A stretch of DNA of 45,492 nt from Curtobacterium luteum. Its GTDB lineage: Bacteria; Actinomycetota; Actinomycetes; Actinomycetales; Microbacteriaceae. Positions 33,320 through 41,790 of this stretch are shown piece after piece. The notes beneath the pieces were generated by a model. It saw only the letters and a list, made by a program, of their open reading frames with translations, made no database searches and had not been told where the DNA came from. The translations under genes were made by a program, and so were the position numbers. The stretch lies in NCBI RefSeq assembly GCF_001475545.1, contig NZ_LDQC01000021.1, positions 1-45,492 of the forward strand. Reading direction: 5' to 3'. Position 1 is the stretch's first letter. The number at the start of each line of letters is the position of its first letter.

Positions 33320-34936
33320 CTACTTGGAGAGGGTCGCGTAGCGGAACTTGAAGGAGGCGTCGAGGGTCAGGCCCTTGACGTCCTTGCCGGCCACGGCGAT
33401 CGACTTGCCCTGCAGGAGCGGGAGGGTCGAGATCTGCTCGGCCTCGCGCTGCTGCGCCTGCTCGATGAGGTCGGCGCGCTTCGACGCGTCCGACTCCGCC
33501 TGCTCCTCGGAGATGAGCTTCTGGATCGTCGGGTCGTCGTAGTGGTTCTGCACGAAGTTGTCCTTCGTGAAGAACGGCGACAGGTAGTTGTCGGCGTCCG
33601 AGAAGTCCGGGAACCAGCCGAGCTGGTACACCGGGTAGGCGTCCTTCGTGCGGTCCACGGCGTAGGTCGTGTAGACCGTCGACTGGATGTTCACGGTGAA
33701 CAGGCCCGAGTTCTCGAGCTGCGTCTTGAGCTCGGCGTACTCGTCGTCCGAGGTCGAACCGTAGTGGTCCGGCGCGTACTGGATGTCGAGCTGGACCTTG
33801 CCGGAGACACCGGCGTCGGACAGCGTCTGCTTCGCCTTGTCGACGTCCGCGCCGCCGTTGCCGTCGCCGTAGAGGGTCTTGAACGGCGTCGCCGCACCGG
33901 TCAGGCCGTCCGGGACCATCGAGTACAGCGGCGAGTACGTGTTGTTGTACACGTCCTTCGCGAGCTTCTCGCGGTCGACGACGTCCGCGACCGCCTGGCG
34001 GACCGCGAGGGCCTTCTTCTCGTCAGCGCCGGACTGGCCGGTGCCGAACGGCTGCGTCTTGAAGTTGAAGACGAGGTAGCGGATCTCGCCGCCGGGGCCG
34101 TCGGTGACCTTGACGTTGTCGTCCTTGCGGAGGTCGGCGATGTCGGTCGGCGTGAGCGAGCGGTACGCCACGTCGACGTCGCCCTTCTGCACGGCGAGCT
34201 TGAGGTCGGTCTCCTTGGTGTAGTAGCTGGCGGTGACCTCGTCGGTCTTCGCCTTGCCGAGGAGGCCGTCGTACTCCTTGTTCGCCTTGTACTGGATCGT
34301 GTCGTTCTCCTTGTACGAGGTGATCTCGTACTGCCCGGCGAACGCCTTGCCCTTGACGATGTCCGCCGCGGGGGTGAGCTTGTCCGCGGAGAAGACCTGC
34401 TCGTCGACGATCGGACCGGCGGGGCTCGAGAGCACCTGCGGCCAGGTCTGGTCGGCGTGGTCGAGGTTGAACACGACCGTCGTGTCGTCCGGGGTGTCGA
34501 TGCTCTTGAGGTTGGCGAGCAGGGACTGCGGGCCGTTCTCGTTGTTGATCTTGAGCTCGCGGTCGAACGAGAACTTCACGTCGCTCGACGTGAGGTCGTG
34601 GCCGTTCGCGAACTTCAGGCCCTTCTTGAGGGTGACCTCGTACGTGGTCGGGTTCGTGAACTCGCCCTTGGTCGCGATGTCGGGCTTGACGTCCGGGCTG
34701 CCGACGGGGGTGTTCATCAGGAACGGGAACACCTGGTTCTGCACGGCGAAGGAGCCGTTGTCGTAGGAGCCGGCCGGGTCGAGCGACGTGATCTTGTCGG
34801 TCGTGCCGATCGTCATGCCGTTCAGGTCGGCGGACGACACGCTGCCGCTCGCGCAGCCGGTGAGCACCAGCGCCGTCGCTGCTGCCCCGGCGCCGAGCGC
34901 GATGCCGCGCTTGCCCCACTTGGTGACGGATGCCAT
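33320..34936 (-). CDS. Peptide ABC transporter substrate-binding lipoprotein
   Basis: The 538-residue protein has a signal peptide with lipobox LVLTGC and is of the SBP family 5 (DppA/OppA) type: ITSLDPAGSYDNGSFAVQNQVFPFLM near the N-terminus, VTLKKGLKFANGHDLTSSDVKFSFDR, and the C-terminal lobe with YQLGWFPDFSDADNYLSPFF. Expected to bind short peptides outside the membrane. ATG 34936 has AGAGG about eight bases upstream. It heads the transport operon. Confidence 0.94.
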   Translation of the reverse strand: MASVTKWGKRGIALGAGAAATALVLTGCASGSVSSADLNGMTIGTTDKITSLDPAGSYDNGSFAVQNQVFPFLMNTPVGSPDVKPDIATKGEFTNPTTYEVTLKKGLKFANGHDLTSSDVKFSFDRELKINNENGPQSLLANLKSIDTPDDTTVVFNLDHADQTWPQVLSSPAGPIVDEQVFSADKLTPAADIVKGKAFAGQYEITSYKENDTIQYKANKEYDGLLGKAKTDEVTASYYTKETDLKLAVQKGDVDVAYRSLTPTDIADLRKDDNVKVTDGPGGEIRYLVFNFKTQPFGTGQSGADEKKALAVRQAVADVVDREKLAKDVYNNTYSPLYSMVPDGLTGAATPFKTLYGDGNGGADVDKAKQTLSDAGVSGKVQLDIQYAPDHYGSTSDDEYAELKTQLENSGLFTVNIQSTVYTTYAVDRTKDAYPVYQLGWFPDFSDADNYLSPFFTKDNFVQNHYDDPTIQKLISEEQAESDASKRADLIEQAQQREAEQISTLPLLQGKSIAVAGKDVKGLTLDASFKFRYATLSK

Positions 34937-34970
34937 GTCCGTGTACCTCTCTGGTGATGATTGCAGGAGT

Positions 34971-35008
34971 CCTGACCGGCGGGTGGAACGACTGTGTGCC
35001 CGGTCAGG
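34971..35008. promoter_or_regulatory. Inverted repeat in the binding-protein leader
   Basis: CCTGACCGG (34971-34979) and CCGGTCAGG (35000-35008) are a perfect 9-bp pair, 20 bp apart, about 35-70 bp before ATG 34936. It could be a protein site or a leader hairpin. Confidence 0.5.
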
Positions 35009-35062
35009 AACGCTCATTGGTACCACCCTGTCACGGAACCCAACGAACCGAGGGCGATTTGT

Positions 35063-35076
35063 TTACACCGCTGTAA
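35063..35076. promoter_or_regulatory. TTACA-N4-TGTAA operator-like dyad
   Basis: A perfect 5-4-5 dyad in an AT-richer patch, about 130 bp upstream of the transport operon start. The form resembles sites of dimeric repressors (GntR/TetR type). No regulator gene lies next to it. Confidence 0.45.
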
Positions 35077-35498
35077 TGCAGGACCGCGTCGTCTGGCGCA
35101 TCATGTCGCCGGTCCCGAGCGGCGTGTCACGCACGATTGTTGCGTTGGGCAACAGTGGCCGGTCGCCGGGCGTGTCGGGTGCTTCGAGCCGTCCGTCTCG
35201 GTCGGGCGATGCGCGGAGGTTCCAGAATGTCGGAATCTCGCGGCGCCCGAAGACCGGTGCGTGGAACCTCGGCACCATGCGCGCGGCGAGTCCCGGAACC
35301 TCGGCGTGGCGCCCGTCCTGGTCGCACGACGTGCCGCGCGCGCCCGCCGTGGTCGGCGATCCACGCGACCACCCGCGGCCTGCCGGGAGGCACGGGTCGC
35401 CTCCGCCACGCGCTGCGCGGCTCCCCTCGTGGTCGCGCGCGTGCCGTGCTGGTCGCGGCAGCGCTGGCCGGCGGCCGCCGCGTCCGCCCGAAGAACGG
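35077..35498. other. 422-bp region without a supported gene
   Basis: Nothing here looks like a gene. It contains an inverted repeat GTGGTCG/CGACCAC (35349-35355 and 35366-35372, 10-nt loop). It also has a near-copy (35458-35481) of the dnaG 3' end: CAGCGCTGGCCGGC recurs at 35501. The repeat near the dnaG stop may mark a past local duplication. Confidence 0.5.
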
Positions 35499-37436
35499 TC
35501 AGCGCTGGCCGGCCGCGGCCGCCGCGGCCTCGGAGTCCGCACGCAGCCGCATCCGCTGTGCGTCTATGTCGACGAGCTGCCGCTGGATCTCCGCGCGACG
35601 GTCGGCCTGCTCGTGCGGGTCCGCCCGCTGCAGCTGGCCGAGCAGCGACGCCTTGCGCGCGAGGAGGTCTCGCTCGACCAGGGCCACGACGATGCTCCGG
35701 CAGTACAGCGCGAGGTCCTCGTCGGTGCGGGCCGGGATCGGGGACAGCGCGAGTTCCTGCACGAGGCTCCGGAGCGGTGCCGGCACGTCGGAGATCAAGC
35801 GGTCGAGCCAGTCGCCCGCCCCGATCGCGTCGACGTTGGCCACGACGGCATCCCGGACGACGGCGAGCATCGGCGCCGAGAACGTGGCCGCGGCCGCGAG
35901 GCCGAGCAACGGCGCACCGACGTGCCCAGGCTGCTGCACCATCGCCATCACCGCGTCGCGCTCCATGCGGGTGATCGGGTCGTTCGGGAGGGATCGCAGC
36001 CCGGCCACGGGCTCGTCGGCTGGGGCGACCAGCTCGCCGCCGGGACCCGCCTGCGCGACCGGCACCGTCCCCGCGGCCCGGTCGTCCTGCGCACCGCGCG
36101 CTCGCTGCCGGGCGTTCTCGACCGCGCGACGGACCTCCGGGATGTCGAGGCCGAGCCAGCCCGCGAGCTCCCGAACGTAGCCCTGCGTCAGCGACCGGTC
36201 GCGGATCGTCGCGAGCACGGGAGCCGCAGCCCGCAGCGCGCCGACGCGACCCTCGACGGTCTCGAGGTCGTGCCCGTCGAGGGTGCGCCGGATCATGAAC
36301 TCGAACATCGGTCGCTTGTTCGTGACGAGGCGCCGGATGGCGTCGTCGCCGCGCGCGAGCCGGAGGTCGCACGGGTCGAGCCCCTCCGGCGCGACCGCGA
36401 CGAAGGTCTGCGCGGCGAAGCGCTGCTCCTCCGCGAAGGCCCGCGAGGCGGCGCGCTGCCCGGCGTCGTCCGGGTCGAAGGTGAACACGACCTCGCCGTT
36501 GGCGTTCGGGTCCGCGCCGCTCACGTCGCCGAGCATCGGGCGCAGCACCTTGATGTGGTCGACACCGAACGAGGTCCCGCACGTGGCGACCGCGGTGGTC
36601 ACGCCCGCGAGGTGGCACGCCATGACGTCGGTGTACCCCTCGACGATGACGACCTGCTTCTGCTTCGAGATGTCCCGCCGGGCGAGGTCGATCCCGTAGA
36701 GCACCTGGCTCTTGTGGTAAATCGGCGTCTCGGGGGTGTTGAGGTACTTCGGGCCCTTGTCGTCGTCGAGCAGGCGTCGGGCACCGAACCCGATCGTGGC
36801 CCCGGTGACGTCGCGGATCGGCCACATGAGCCGACCACGGAAGCGGTCGTAGGGCGAGCGGTCGCCCTGGCTGACGAGCCCGGCGCTCGTGAGTTCCTCG
36901 AGCGTGAAGCCACGGCCGCGCAGGTGGTCCTTCAGCGCGTCGTACGACTTCGGCGCGAAGCCGACGCCGAAGTGCTGCGCCGCGCCCGGGTCGAAGCCGC
37001 GCTCTCCGAGGAAGCGCCGCGCGGGCTCGGCTGCCCCGATGGTGAGCTGCGACGTGAAGAACTCGAGGGCCGCCTCGTTCGCGGCGATGAGCCGCGCCCG
37101 GGTGTTGTAGTCGGTGCGCGGCCCGTCGCCCTCTTCGTAGTGGAGCGTGTAGCCGATCTTCGCAGCCATGCGCTCGACGGCCTCGGCGAAGGTCGTGTGG
37201 TCCTGCGCCATGATGAAGCTGAAGACGTCGCCGTCCTCACCGCAGCCGAAGCAGTGGTAGCGCCCGACCTGCGGTCGGACGTGGAACGACGGCGACCGCT
37301 CGTCGTGGAACGGGCAGAGGCCCTTCATCGAGCCGACGCCCGCGTGCTTCAGCGTGACGTAGTCGCCGACGACGTCCGCGATGTTGACACGCGAGCGGAC
37401 CTCGTCGATGTCGTTCCGCGCGATCCTGCCAGCCAC
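35499..37436 (-). CDS. dnaG: DNA primase
   Basis: The 645-residue primase makes RNA primers at the replication fork. The N-terminal zinc finger is CPFHDERSPSF ... YHCFGCGEDGD; the TOPRIM core has VIVEGYTDVMACHLAG and TFDPDDAGQ; the C-terminal helicase-binding part is helical and ends in an Ala run. The start is GTG 37436. A TAGGAT six bases before it predicts a leaderless mRNA. Confidence 0.96.
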   Translation of the reverse strand: MAGRIARNDIDEVRSRVNIADVVGDYVTLKHAGVGSMKGLCPFHDERSPSFHVRPQVGRYHCFGCGEDGDVFSFIMAQDHTTFAEAVERMAAKIGYTLHYEEGDGPRTDYNTRARLIAANEAALEFFTSQLTIGAAEPARRFLGERGFDPGAAQHFGVGFAPKSYDALKDHLRGRGFTLEELTSAGLVSQGDRSPYDRFRGRLMWPIRDVTGATIGFGARRLLDDDKGPKYLNTPETPIYHKSQVLYGIDLARRDISKQKQVVIVEGYTDVMACHLAGVTTAVATCGTSFGVDHIKVLRPMLGDVSGADPNANGEVVFTFDPDDAGQRAASRAFAEEQRFAAQTFVAVAPEGLDPCDLRLARGDDAIRRLVTNKRPMFEFMIRRTLDGHDLETVEGRVGALRAAAPVLATIRDRSLTQGYVRELAGWLGLDIPEVRRAVENARQRARGAQDDRAAGTVPVAQAGPGGELVAPADEPVAGLRSLPNDPITRMERDAVMAMVQQPGHVGAPLLGLAAAATFSAPMLAVVRDAVVANVDAIGAGDWLDRLISDVPAPLRSLVQELALSPIPARTDEDLALYCRSIVVALVERDLLARKASLLGQLQRADPHEQADRRAEIQRQLVDIDAQRMRLRADSEAAAAAAGQR

Positions 37437-37442
37437 CCCTCG

Positions 37443-37448
37443 ATCCTA
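37443..37448 (-). promoter_or_regulatory. -10 element for leaderless dnaG mRNA
   Basis: On the minus strand this reads TAGGAT, 6 nt before GTG 37436. The rest of the 212-bp gap up to the dgt stop is GC-rich (GGGCC repeats) with no gene. Confidence 0.5.
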
Positions 37449-37648
37449 GTTCGTGCCGCCGACCCCCGCCTGCCGCCACCCGTCCTGTGGACGGCGCTCC
37501 GGCCTGGAGGAACGGTGCAGGACGGGCGCGCACGGCACCGCCGCCCGTGGTCGCGCGAGCAGCGCGCGCGGCCGTCGGAGCGCCGGGCCGGGCCGGGCCG
37601 TGCGACGTCGTTCACACGATCGCAGGCCGAGCGTGCCGAGCGCCCGGC

Positions 37649-38938
37649 TCACACGGGGATGTGCGTGCGCTCCCGCTCCCCCACGACGAGCCGCCGGTGC
37701 CACGCGAGCGCACCCTGGTCGGTCAGACTCGCGACCTGGTCGACCACGGCCCGCAGCCGTCCGGCGTCGTCGGACGCCGCCCGCCAGTCGGCCGCGAAGC
37801 CCGGCTCGAGGTCCGCGCTGCCGGTGGCCGCGAGGGCGTCGAGCAGTTCGGTGAGGATCCGCCGCTGCTCCTCGTACACGGGCTGCCGGTCACCGTGTGT
37901 CATCACGAACGCCGCCACGATGCCCTTGAGCACCGCGATCTCGCCGATGATCTCCGGCGGCGTGACCACCGAGGCGGCGAAGCGTACGAGCGACCCCGAC
38001 GCGTAGGACTCCCGCGTCGCCGCCGTCGCCGTCCGGGCGAAGCGTCCGATGAGCTGCGAGGTGAGGTTCTTCAGCCGGGCGAGGTCACGCCGGGAGCCGT
38101 CGTACGACGTCATCCACAGCGGCAGCGACCGGAGTCGGTCGAAGGCCTCGAGCAGTTCTTCACGACTGAGGTCGTCCCCGACCCAGGCGTGCATGGCGGT
38201 GACGATGTCGTTCTCGCCGACGCGGTCACCGAGCGCCGCGACGTCGATGAACCCCGCCACGACAGCGTCTTCGAAGTCGTGCACCGAGTACGCGATGTCG
38301 TCGGAGAGGTCCATGACCTGCGCCTCGATGCACCGCTGCCGACGGGGAGCACCGGCGCGGAGCCACTCGAAGGCCGCGTGGTCGTCGTCGTAGAAGCCGA
38401 ACTTGGTCCGGCCGGACGAGGCCTCGGAGACCCCGTGCGACGCCGGCCACGGGTACTTGCAGCTGGCGTCGAGCGATGCCCGCGTCAGGTTGAGACCGTA
38501 GGCACGGTCGTGGTCCGGACCGGAGCCGTAGACCTTCGGTTCGAGGCGGGTGAGGAGCCGCAGTGTCTGCGCGTTGCCCTCGAACCCGCCGATGCTCGCG
38601 GCCCACGCGTTCACAGCGGTCTCGCCGTTGTGGCCGAACGGCGGGTGCCCGATGTCGTGCGCGAGGCACGCGGTGTCGACGACGTCCGGGTCGAGGCCGA
38701 GGGAGTCGGCGAGCTCCCGGCCGACCTGCGCGACCTCGAGCGAGTGTGTCAGGCGGTTGCGGGCGAAGTCGAGCCCGGTCGTGGGACTGAGCACCTGCGT
38801 CTTCGCGGCGAGGCGTCGGAGCGCGCTGGAGTGCAGCAGCCGGGCGCGGTCGCGGGCGAAGTCGGACCGGCGGTTCGAGTGCTGCTCGGGGAGCCAGCGC
38901 TCGGCGTCGGCCGGACCGTAGGAGGCGGTGGCGCTCAT
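37649..38938 (-). CDS. dgt: Deoxyguanosinetriphosphate triphosphohydrolase-like protein
   Basis: The 429-residue HD-domain phosphohydrolase cleaves dNTPs to nucleoside and triphosphate. The metal site is RLTHSLEVAQVGRE, ACLAHDIGHPPFGHNGE and DLSDDIAYSVHDFED. It is of the non-E. coli type common in actinobacteria. ATG 38938 overlaps the dusB stop (ATGA); the order dusB-dgt-dnaG is frequent in actinobacteria. Confidence 0.92.
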   Translation of the reverse strand: MSATASYGPADAERWLPEQHSNRRSDFARDRARLLHSSALRRLAAKTQVLSPTTGLDFARNRLTHSLEVAQVGRELADSLGLDPDVVDTACLAHDIGHPPFGHNGETAVNAWAASIGGFEGNAQTLRLLTRLEPKVYGSGPDHDRAYGLNLTRASLDASCKYPWPASHGVSEASSGRTKFGFYDDDHAAFEWLRAGAPRRQRCIEAQVMDLSDDIAYSVHDFEDAVVAGFIDVAALGDRVGENDIVTAMHAWVGDDLSREELLEAFDRLRSLPLWMTSYDGSRRDLARLKNLTSQLIGRFARTATAATRESYASGSLVRFAASVVTPPEIIGEIAVLKGIVAAFVMTHGDRQPVYEEQRRILTELLDALAATGSADLEPGFAADWRAASDDAGRLRAVVDQVASLTDQGALAWHRRLVVGERERTHIPV

Positions 38939-40089
38939 CCGCCGCTGTGGTGCAGCTCGGCGGCGGCGAGGACCTTGCGGAACTCGGCGTCGACGTCGCG
39001 CGACTCGAGCCAGCGGTCGGGCAGGGCTGTCCGCTTCGGGTGCCCCGCGCGACCACGCGGGCCCTCGACGTCGGCGCCGGGGTACGGAGCCGTCCAGTCG
39101 AGCTTGCCGAGCAGGTCGTCGATCTCCTGCAGGGAGGACGCCATCGCGAGGCCGGAGCGCACGTCGCCGCCGATCGGGTACCCCTTGAAGTACCACGCGA
39201 CGTGCTTGCGGACGTCGCGGCAGCCGTGGTCCTCGGAGCCGAAGAACTCGACGAGGAGCTCGGCGTGCCGGCGGAACGCCACCGCGACCTCGCCCAGGGT
39301 CGGCATCGCCCGGACGTCCTCGCCGCGGAACGCCGCCGCGAGGTCGCCGAACAGCCACGGACGCCCGAGGCACCCGCGGCCGACGACCACACCGTCGCAC
39401 CCGGTCTCGTCGACCATCCGCAGCGCGTCGGCGGCGGACCAGATGTCACCGTTGCCGAGGACCGGGATGTCGGTGATCGTCTCCTTGAGCGTGGCGATCG
39501 CGGACCAGTCGGCGTGGCCCGAGTAGTGCTCGTTCGCGGTGCGGGCGTGCAGCGAGATCGCGGCGACACCGGCGTCGCGCGCGATGCGGGCGGCATCGAG
39601 GTACGTGAGGTGGTCGGCGTCGATGCCCTTGCGCATCTTCACCGTGACCGGCACGTCACCGGCGGCGCGCACGGTCTTCTCGACGAGGTCCTTGAAGAGG
39701 TCGAGCTTCCACGGCAGCGCGGCCCCACCGCCCTTGCGGGTGACCTTCGGGACCGGGCAGCCGAAGTTGAGGTCGATGTGGTCGGCGCGGTCCTCGCCCA
39801 CCAGGATCGTCGCGGCCTCTGCCACGGTGTTCGGCTCGACGCCGTACAGCTGGATCGACCGCGGGGTCTCGGACTCGTGGTGCTGGATGAGCTGCATCGA
39901 CACCGGGGTGCGCTCGACGAGCGCCCGCGACGTGATCATCTCGCAGACGTACAGGCCCGCACCGTACTCACGGCAGAGCCGGCGGTAGGCCATGTTCGTG
40001 ATGCCCGCCATCGGCGCGAGCACGACCGGCGCCTCGACCTCGATCGGGCCGATGCGCAAACCCTTCGGAGGCGCTTGTGTGATCGTCAT
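38935..40089 (-). CDS. dusB: tRNA-dihydrouridine synthase B type
   Basis: The 384-residue FMN enzyme reduces uridines in the tRNA D loop. Landmarks: APMAGITNMAYRR, IQLYGVEPN, the catalytic Cys in LNFGCPVPKVTRKGGGAAL, PVLGNGDIWSA and GRGCLGRPW. The C-terminal helical domain binds tRNA. It starts at ATG 40089, 47 bp from the divergent ybaK-like gene, and is translationally coupled to dgt. Confidence 0.94.
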   Translation of the reverse strand: MTITQAPPKGLRIGPIEVEAPVVLAPMAGITNMAYRRLCREYGAGLYVCEMITSRALVERTPVSMQLIQHHESETPRSIQLYGVEPNTVAEAATILVGEDRADHIDLNFGCPVPKVTRKGGGAALPWKLDLFKDLVEKTVRAAGDVPVTVKMRKGIDADHLTYLDAARIARDAGVAAISLHARTANEHYSGHADWSAIATLKETITDIPVLGNGDIWSAADALRMVDETGCDGVVVGRGCLGRPWLFGDLAAAFRGEDVRAMPTLGEVAVAFRRHAELLVEFFGSEDHGCRDVRKHVAWYFKGYPIGGDVRSGLAMASSLQEIDDLLGKLDWTAPYPGADVEGPRGRAGHPKRTALPDRWLESRDVDAEFRKVLAAAELHHSGG

Positions 40090-40123
40090 ACGCTGCTCAT
40101 TCTCCCACGTCGGCGCCCGCCGG

Positions 40124-40129
40124 TAGCGT
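40124..40129 (+). promoter_or_regulatory. -10 element for leaderless ybaK-like mRNA
   Basis: TAGCGT ends 7 nt before ATG 40137; no ribosome site. Confidence 0.5.
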
Positions 40130-40136
40130 TCTCCAC

Positions 40137-40622
40137 ATGACCGACACCGCGATCGCCCGCTTCGACGCCGACGCCGCCGCCCGCGGACTCCGCGTGGACC
40201 TCGTCGAGCGGCCGCCAGCGAACTCCCTCGAGGACGCCGCGGGACTCCTCGGCATCGAGCCCGGTGACATCGTCAAGACCCTCGTCGTGAAACGCCACGA
40301 CGGCGGCTTCGTGCTCGCACTCGTCCCGGGTTGCCGCAGCATCGCGTGGAAGAAGCTCCGCTCCGTCGTGGGCGTGAACAAGCTCTCCATGCCGGACGCC
40401 GCGACCGCGCTCGAGGCCTCCGGCTACGAGCGCGGCACCATCACCCCGATCGGTGCGATGGGCGACCTGCCGGTGTACGCCGACGAGCGGATCCTCGGGC
40501 GTCGGGTCGCGCTCGGTGCCGGACGCCACGGGGCGAGCGCCTTCGTCGACGCCGACGAGCTCGTCGCGGCGTACGACGCGACGGTCGCCGACATCACCGA
40601 CGAGGAGCCCGCCCGCGCCTGA
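40137..40622 (+). CDS. YbaK/EbsC-family aminoacyl-tRNA deacylase
   Basis: The 161-residue trans-editing-type protein hydrolyses mischarged aminoacyl-tRNA. The catalytic Lys region is DIVKTLVVKRHDG, followed by PGCRSIAWKKLR and the GxxPxG-like ITPIGAMGDLPVYADE. Of the family's specificities (Cys-tRNA-Pro, Ala-tRNA-Pro and others) I cannot choose one. The 60 bp downstream hold a 13-bp direct repeat, CAGCTGACGATCA at 40644 and 40672, before a convergent small gene. Confidence 0.9.
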   Translation: MTDTAIARFDADAAARGLRVDLVERPPANSLEDAAGLLGIEPGDIVKTLVVKRHDGGFVLALVPGCRSIAWKKLRSVVGVNKLSMPDAATALEASGYERGTITPIGAMGDLPVYADERILGRRVALGAGRHGASAFVDADELVAAYDATVADITDEEPARA

Positions 40623-40681
40623 ACGCCCGGCGCTGGCGATCATCAGCTGACGATCATCAACTGAGGAACTGCAGCTGACGA

Positions 40682-40903
40682 TCAGTCCGGGACCTCGGCC
40701 CACACGCCTTCGGCGCCCGGGACGAAGCAGGTGTCGCCCTCGCAGACCGGCGCACCGCCCGGGGTGACGAGCGTGAGCAGGCCGGGGCGCGCCTCCCGGT
40801 CGATCACCGTCAACGCGCCCGTGAGCGCGTCGGGCACCGACACCGGCGGAACGGCGGACGGGAGGCCCGGACGGGCCGCATCCGTCGGCTGTACGGCCGT
40901 CAT
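40682..40903 (-). CDS. Small CX4C protein coupled to the DsbA-like gene
   Basis: The 73-residue protein starts with ATG 40903 overlapping the upstream oxidoreductase stop (ATGA). It is Pro/Val-rich with one Cys pair, PVCEGDTCFVPG. No signal peptide. I recognise no family. The tight coupling suggests it works with, or is a substrate of, the oxidoreductase (inference). Confidence 0.6.
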   Translation of the reverse strand: MTAVQPTDAARPGLPSAVPPVSVPDALTGALTVIDREARPGLLTLVTPGGAPVCEGDTCFVPGAEGVWAEVPD

Positions 40904-41634
40904 CGGGTCGCCTCGGCGTCCGCGCGGGCGTCGTCCGCGGCACGCTGCGCGGCCTCGGCGAGCTCCTCGGGCGTGGTCTGCCGCAGCTGCACGACCTGCT
41001 GCAGGACCTGTGCGAAGGCGGCGGGGTCCTGCGCACCGGAGACGCCGTACTTGCCGTCGATGACGAAGAACGGGACACCGTTGATCCCGAACGCCTGCGC
41101 CTGCGCCTGGTCGGCGCGCACGGCGGCGAGCTGGGTGTCGTCACGCAGGGTCGCCAGCACCTCGTCGCGGTCGAGCCCGACCTCCGCGGCGAGGTCGGCG
41201 AGCGAGTCGTCCTGTCCGACGTGCTCGCCGCGCTCGAAGTAGGCGGCGAACAGGCGTTCGACCATGTCGAGCTGCTTGCCGTGCTCCTTGGCGAGGTGGA
41301 TGACCTGGTGCGCCTTCACCGTGTTGGTGTGGTGCATCGCCTCGAAGTCGTACGCGAGCCCGACCGACTTCGCGACACCGGTGACGTGGTCGAGCATCTG
41401 CTGCGCCTGCTCCACCGGCATGCCCTTGTGGCCGGAGAGGAACTCGGCCTCGGTGCCCTCGAAGTCGACGGGGGTGTCGGGGCTGAGCTCGAAGGAGTGG
41501 TACTCCACCTCGACCGGACGGGCGTCGTCCGAGGCGGTGAATGCGGCAACGCCGGACTCGAACTTCCGCTTGCCGATGTAGCACCAGGGGCACGCGATGT
41601 CGGACCAGACATCGACCTTCACTGAATCGTTCAC
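40900..41634 (-). CDS. DsbA-family oxidoreductase, FrnE type
   Basis: The 244-residue protein has the CPWC active site (Cys15 and Cys18 in SDIACPWCYIGKRKFE), the family's SFELSPDTP, a helical insertion, and the cis-Pro GVPFFVIDGKYGVSGAQ. FrnE members are cytosolic (no signal peptide here) and act in disulphide exchange or polyketide modification; the exact role is open. The C-terminus is an Ala/Glu-rich helix. Start GTG 41634; a second GTG four codons on is possible. Confidence 0.9.
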   Translation of the reverse strand: MNDSVKVDVWSDIACPWCYIGKRKFESGVAAFTASDDARPVEVEYHSFELSPDTPVDFEGTEAEFLSGHKGMPVEQAQQMLDHVTGVAKSVGLAYDFEAMHHTNTVKAHQVIHLAKEHGKQLDMVERLFAAYFERGEHVGQDDSLADLAAEVGLDRDEVLATLRDDTQLAAVRADQAQAQAFGINGVPFFVIDGKYGVSGAQDPAAFAQVLQQVVQLRQTTPEELAEAAQRAADDARADAEATR

Positions 41635-41677
41635 AGCGGCTGCAACGCTGGCCGGACGGGGCTATTCCGAGGTCGAG

Positions 41678-41744
41678 ATCGAACCAGGGAACCGACGTCG
41701 AACCAAGCACAGGGCCTGGTTCGACGTCGGTTCCGTGGTTCGAT
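41678..41744 (-). terminator. Long inverted repeat after glyS
   Basis: 28-nt arms (41678-41705 and 41717-41744) match at 27 positions around an 11-nt loop. It lies 46 bp beyond the glyS stop and 44 bp before the oxidoreductase start, on one strand, so it probably ends glyS mRNA. No T-tract. Confidence 0.7.
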
Positions 41745-41790
41745 GCGGACATGCCGCACCCGCAGCCGCAGCCGCGTCGCGTCGCGCGCG

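Noticed and set aside
34788..38006. Long plus-strand open frame opposite dnaG and the importer leader
   Set aside because: It spans several unrelated minus-strand features and is Arg/Val/Glu-rich, as expected of a shadow of dnaG.
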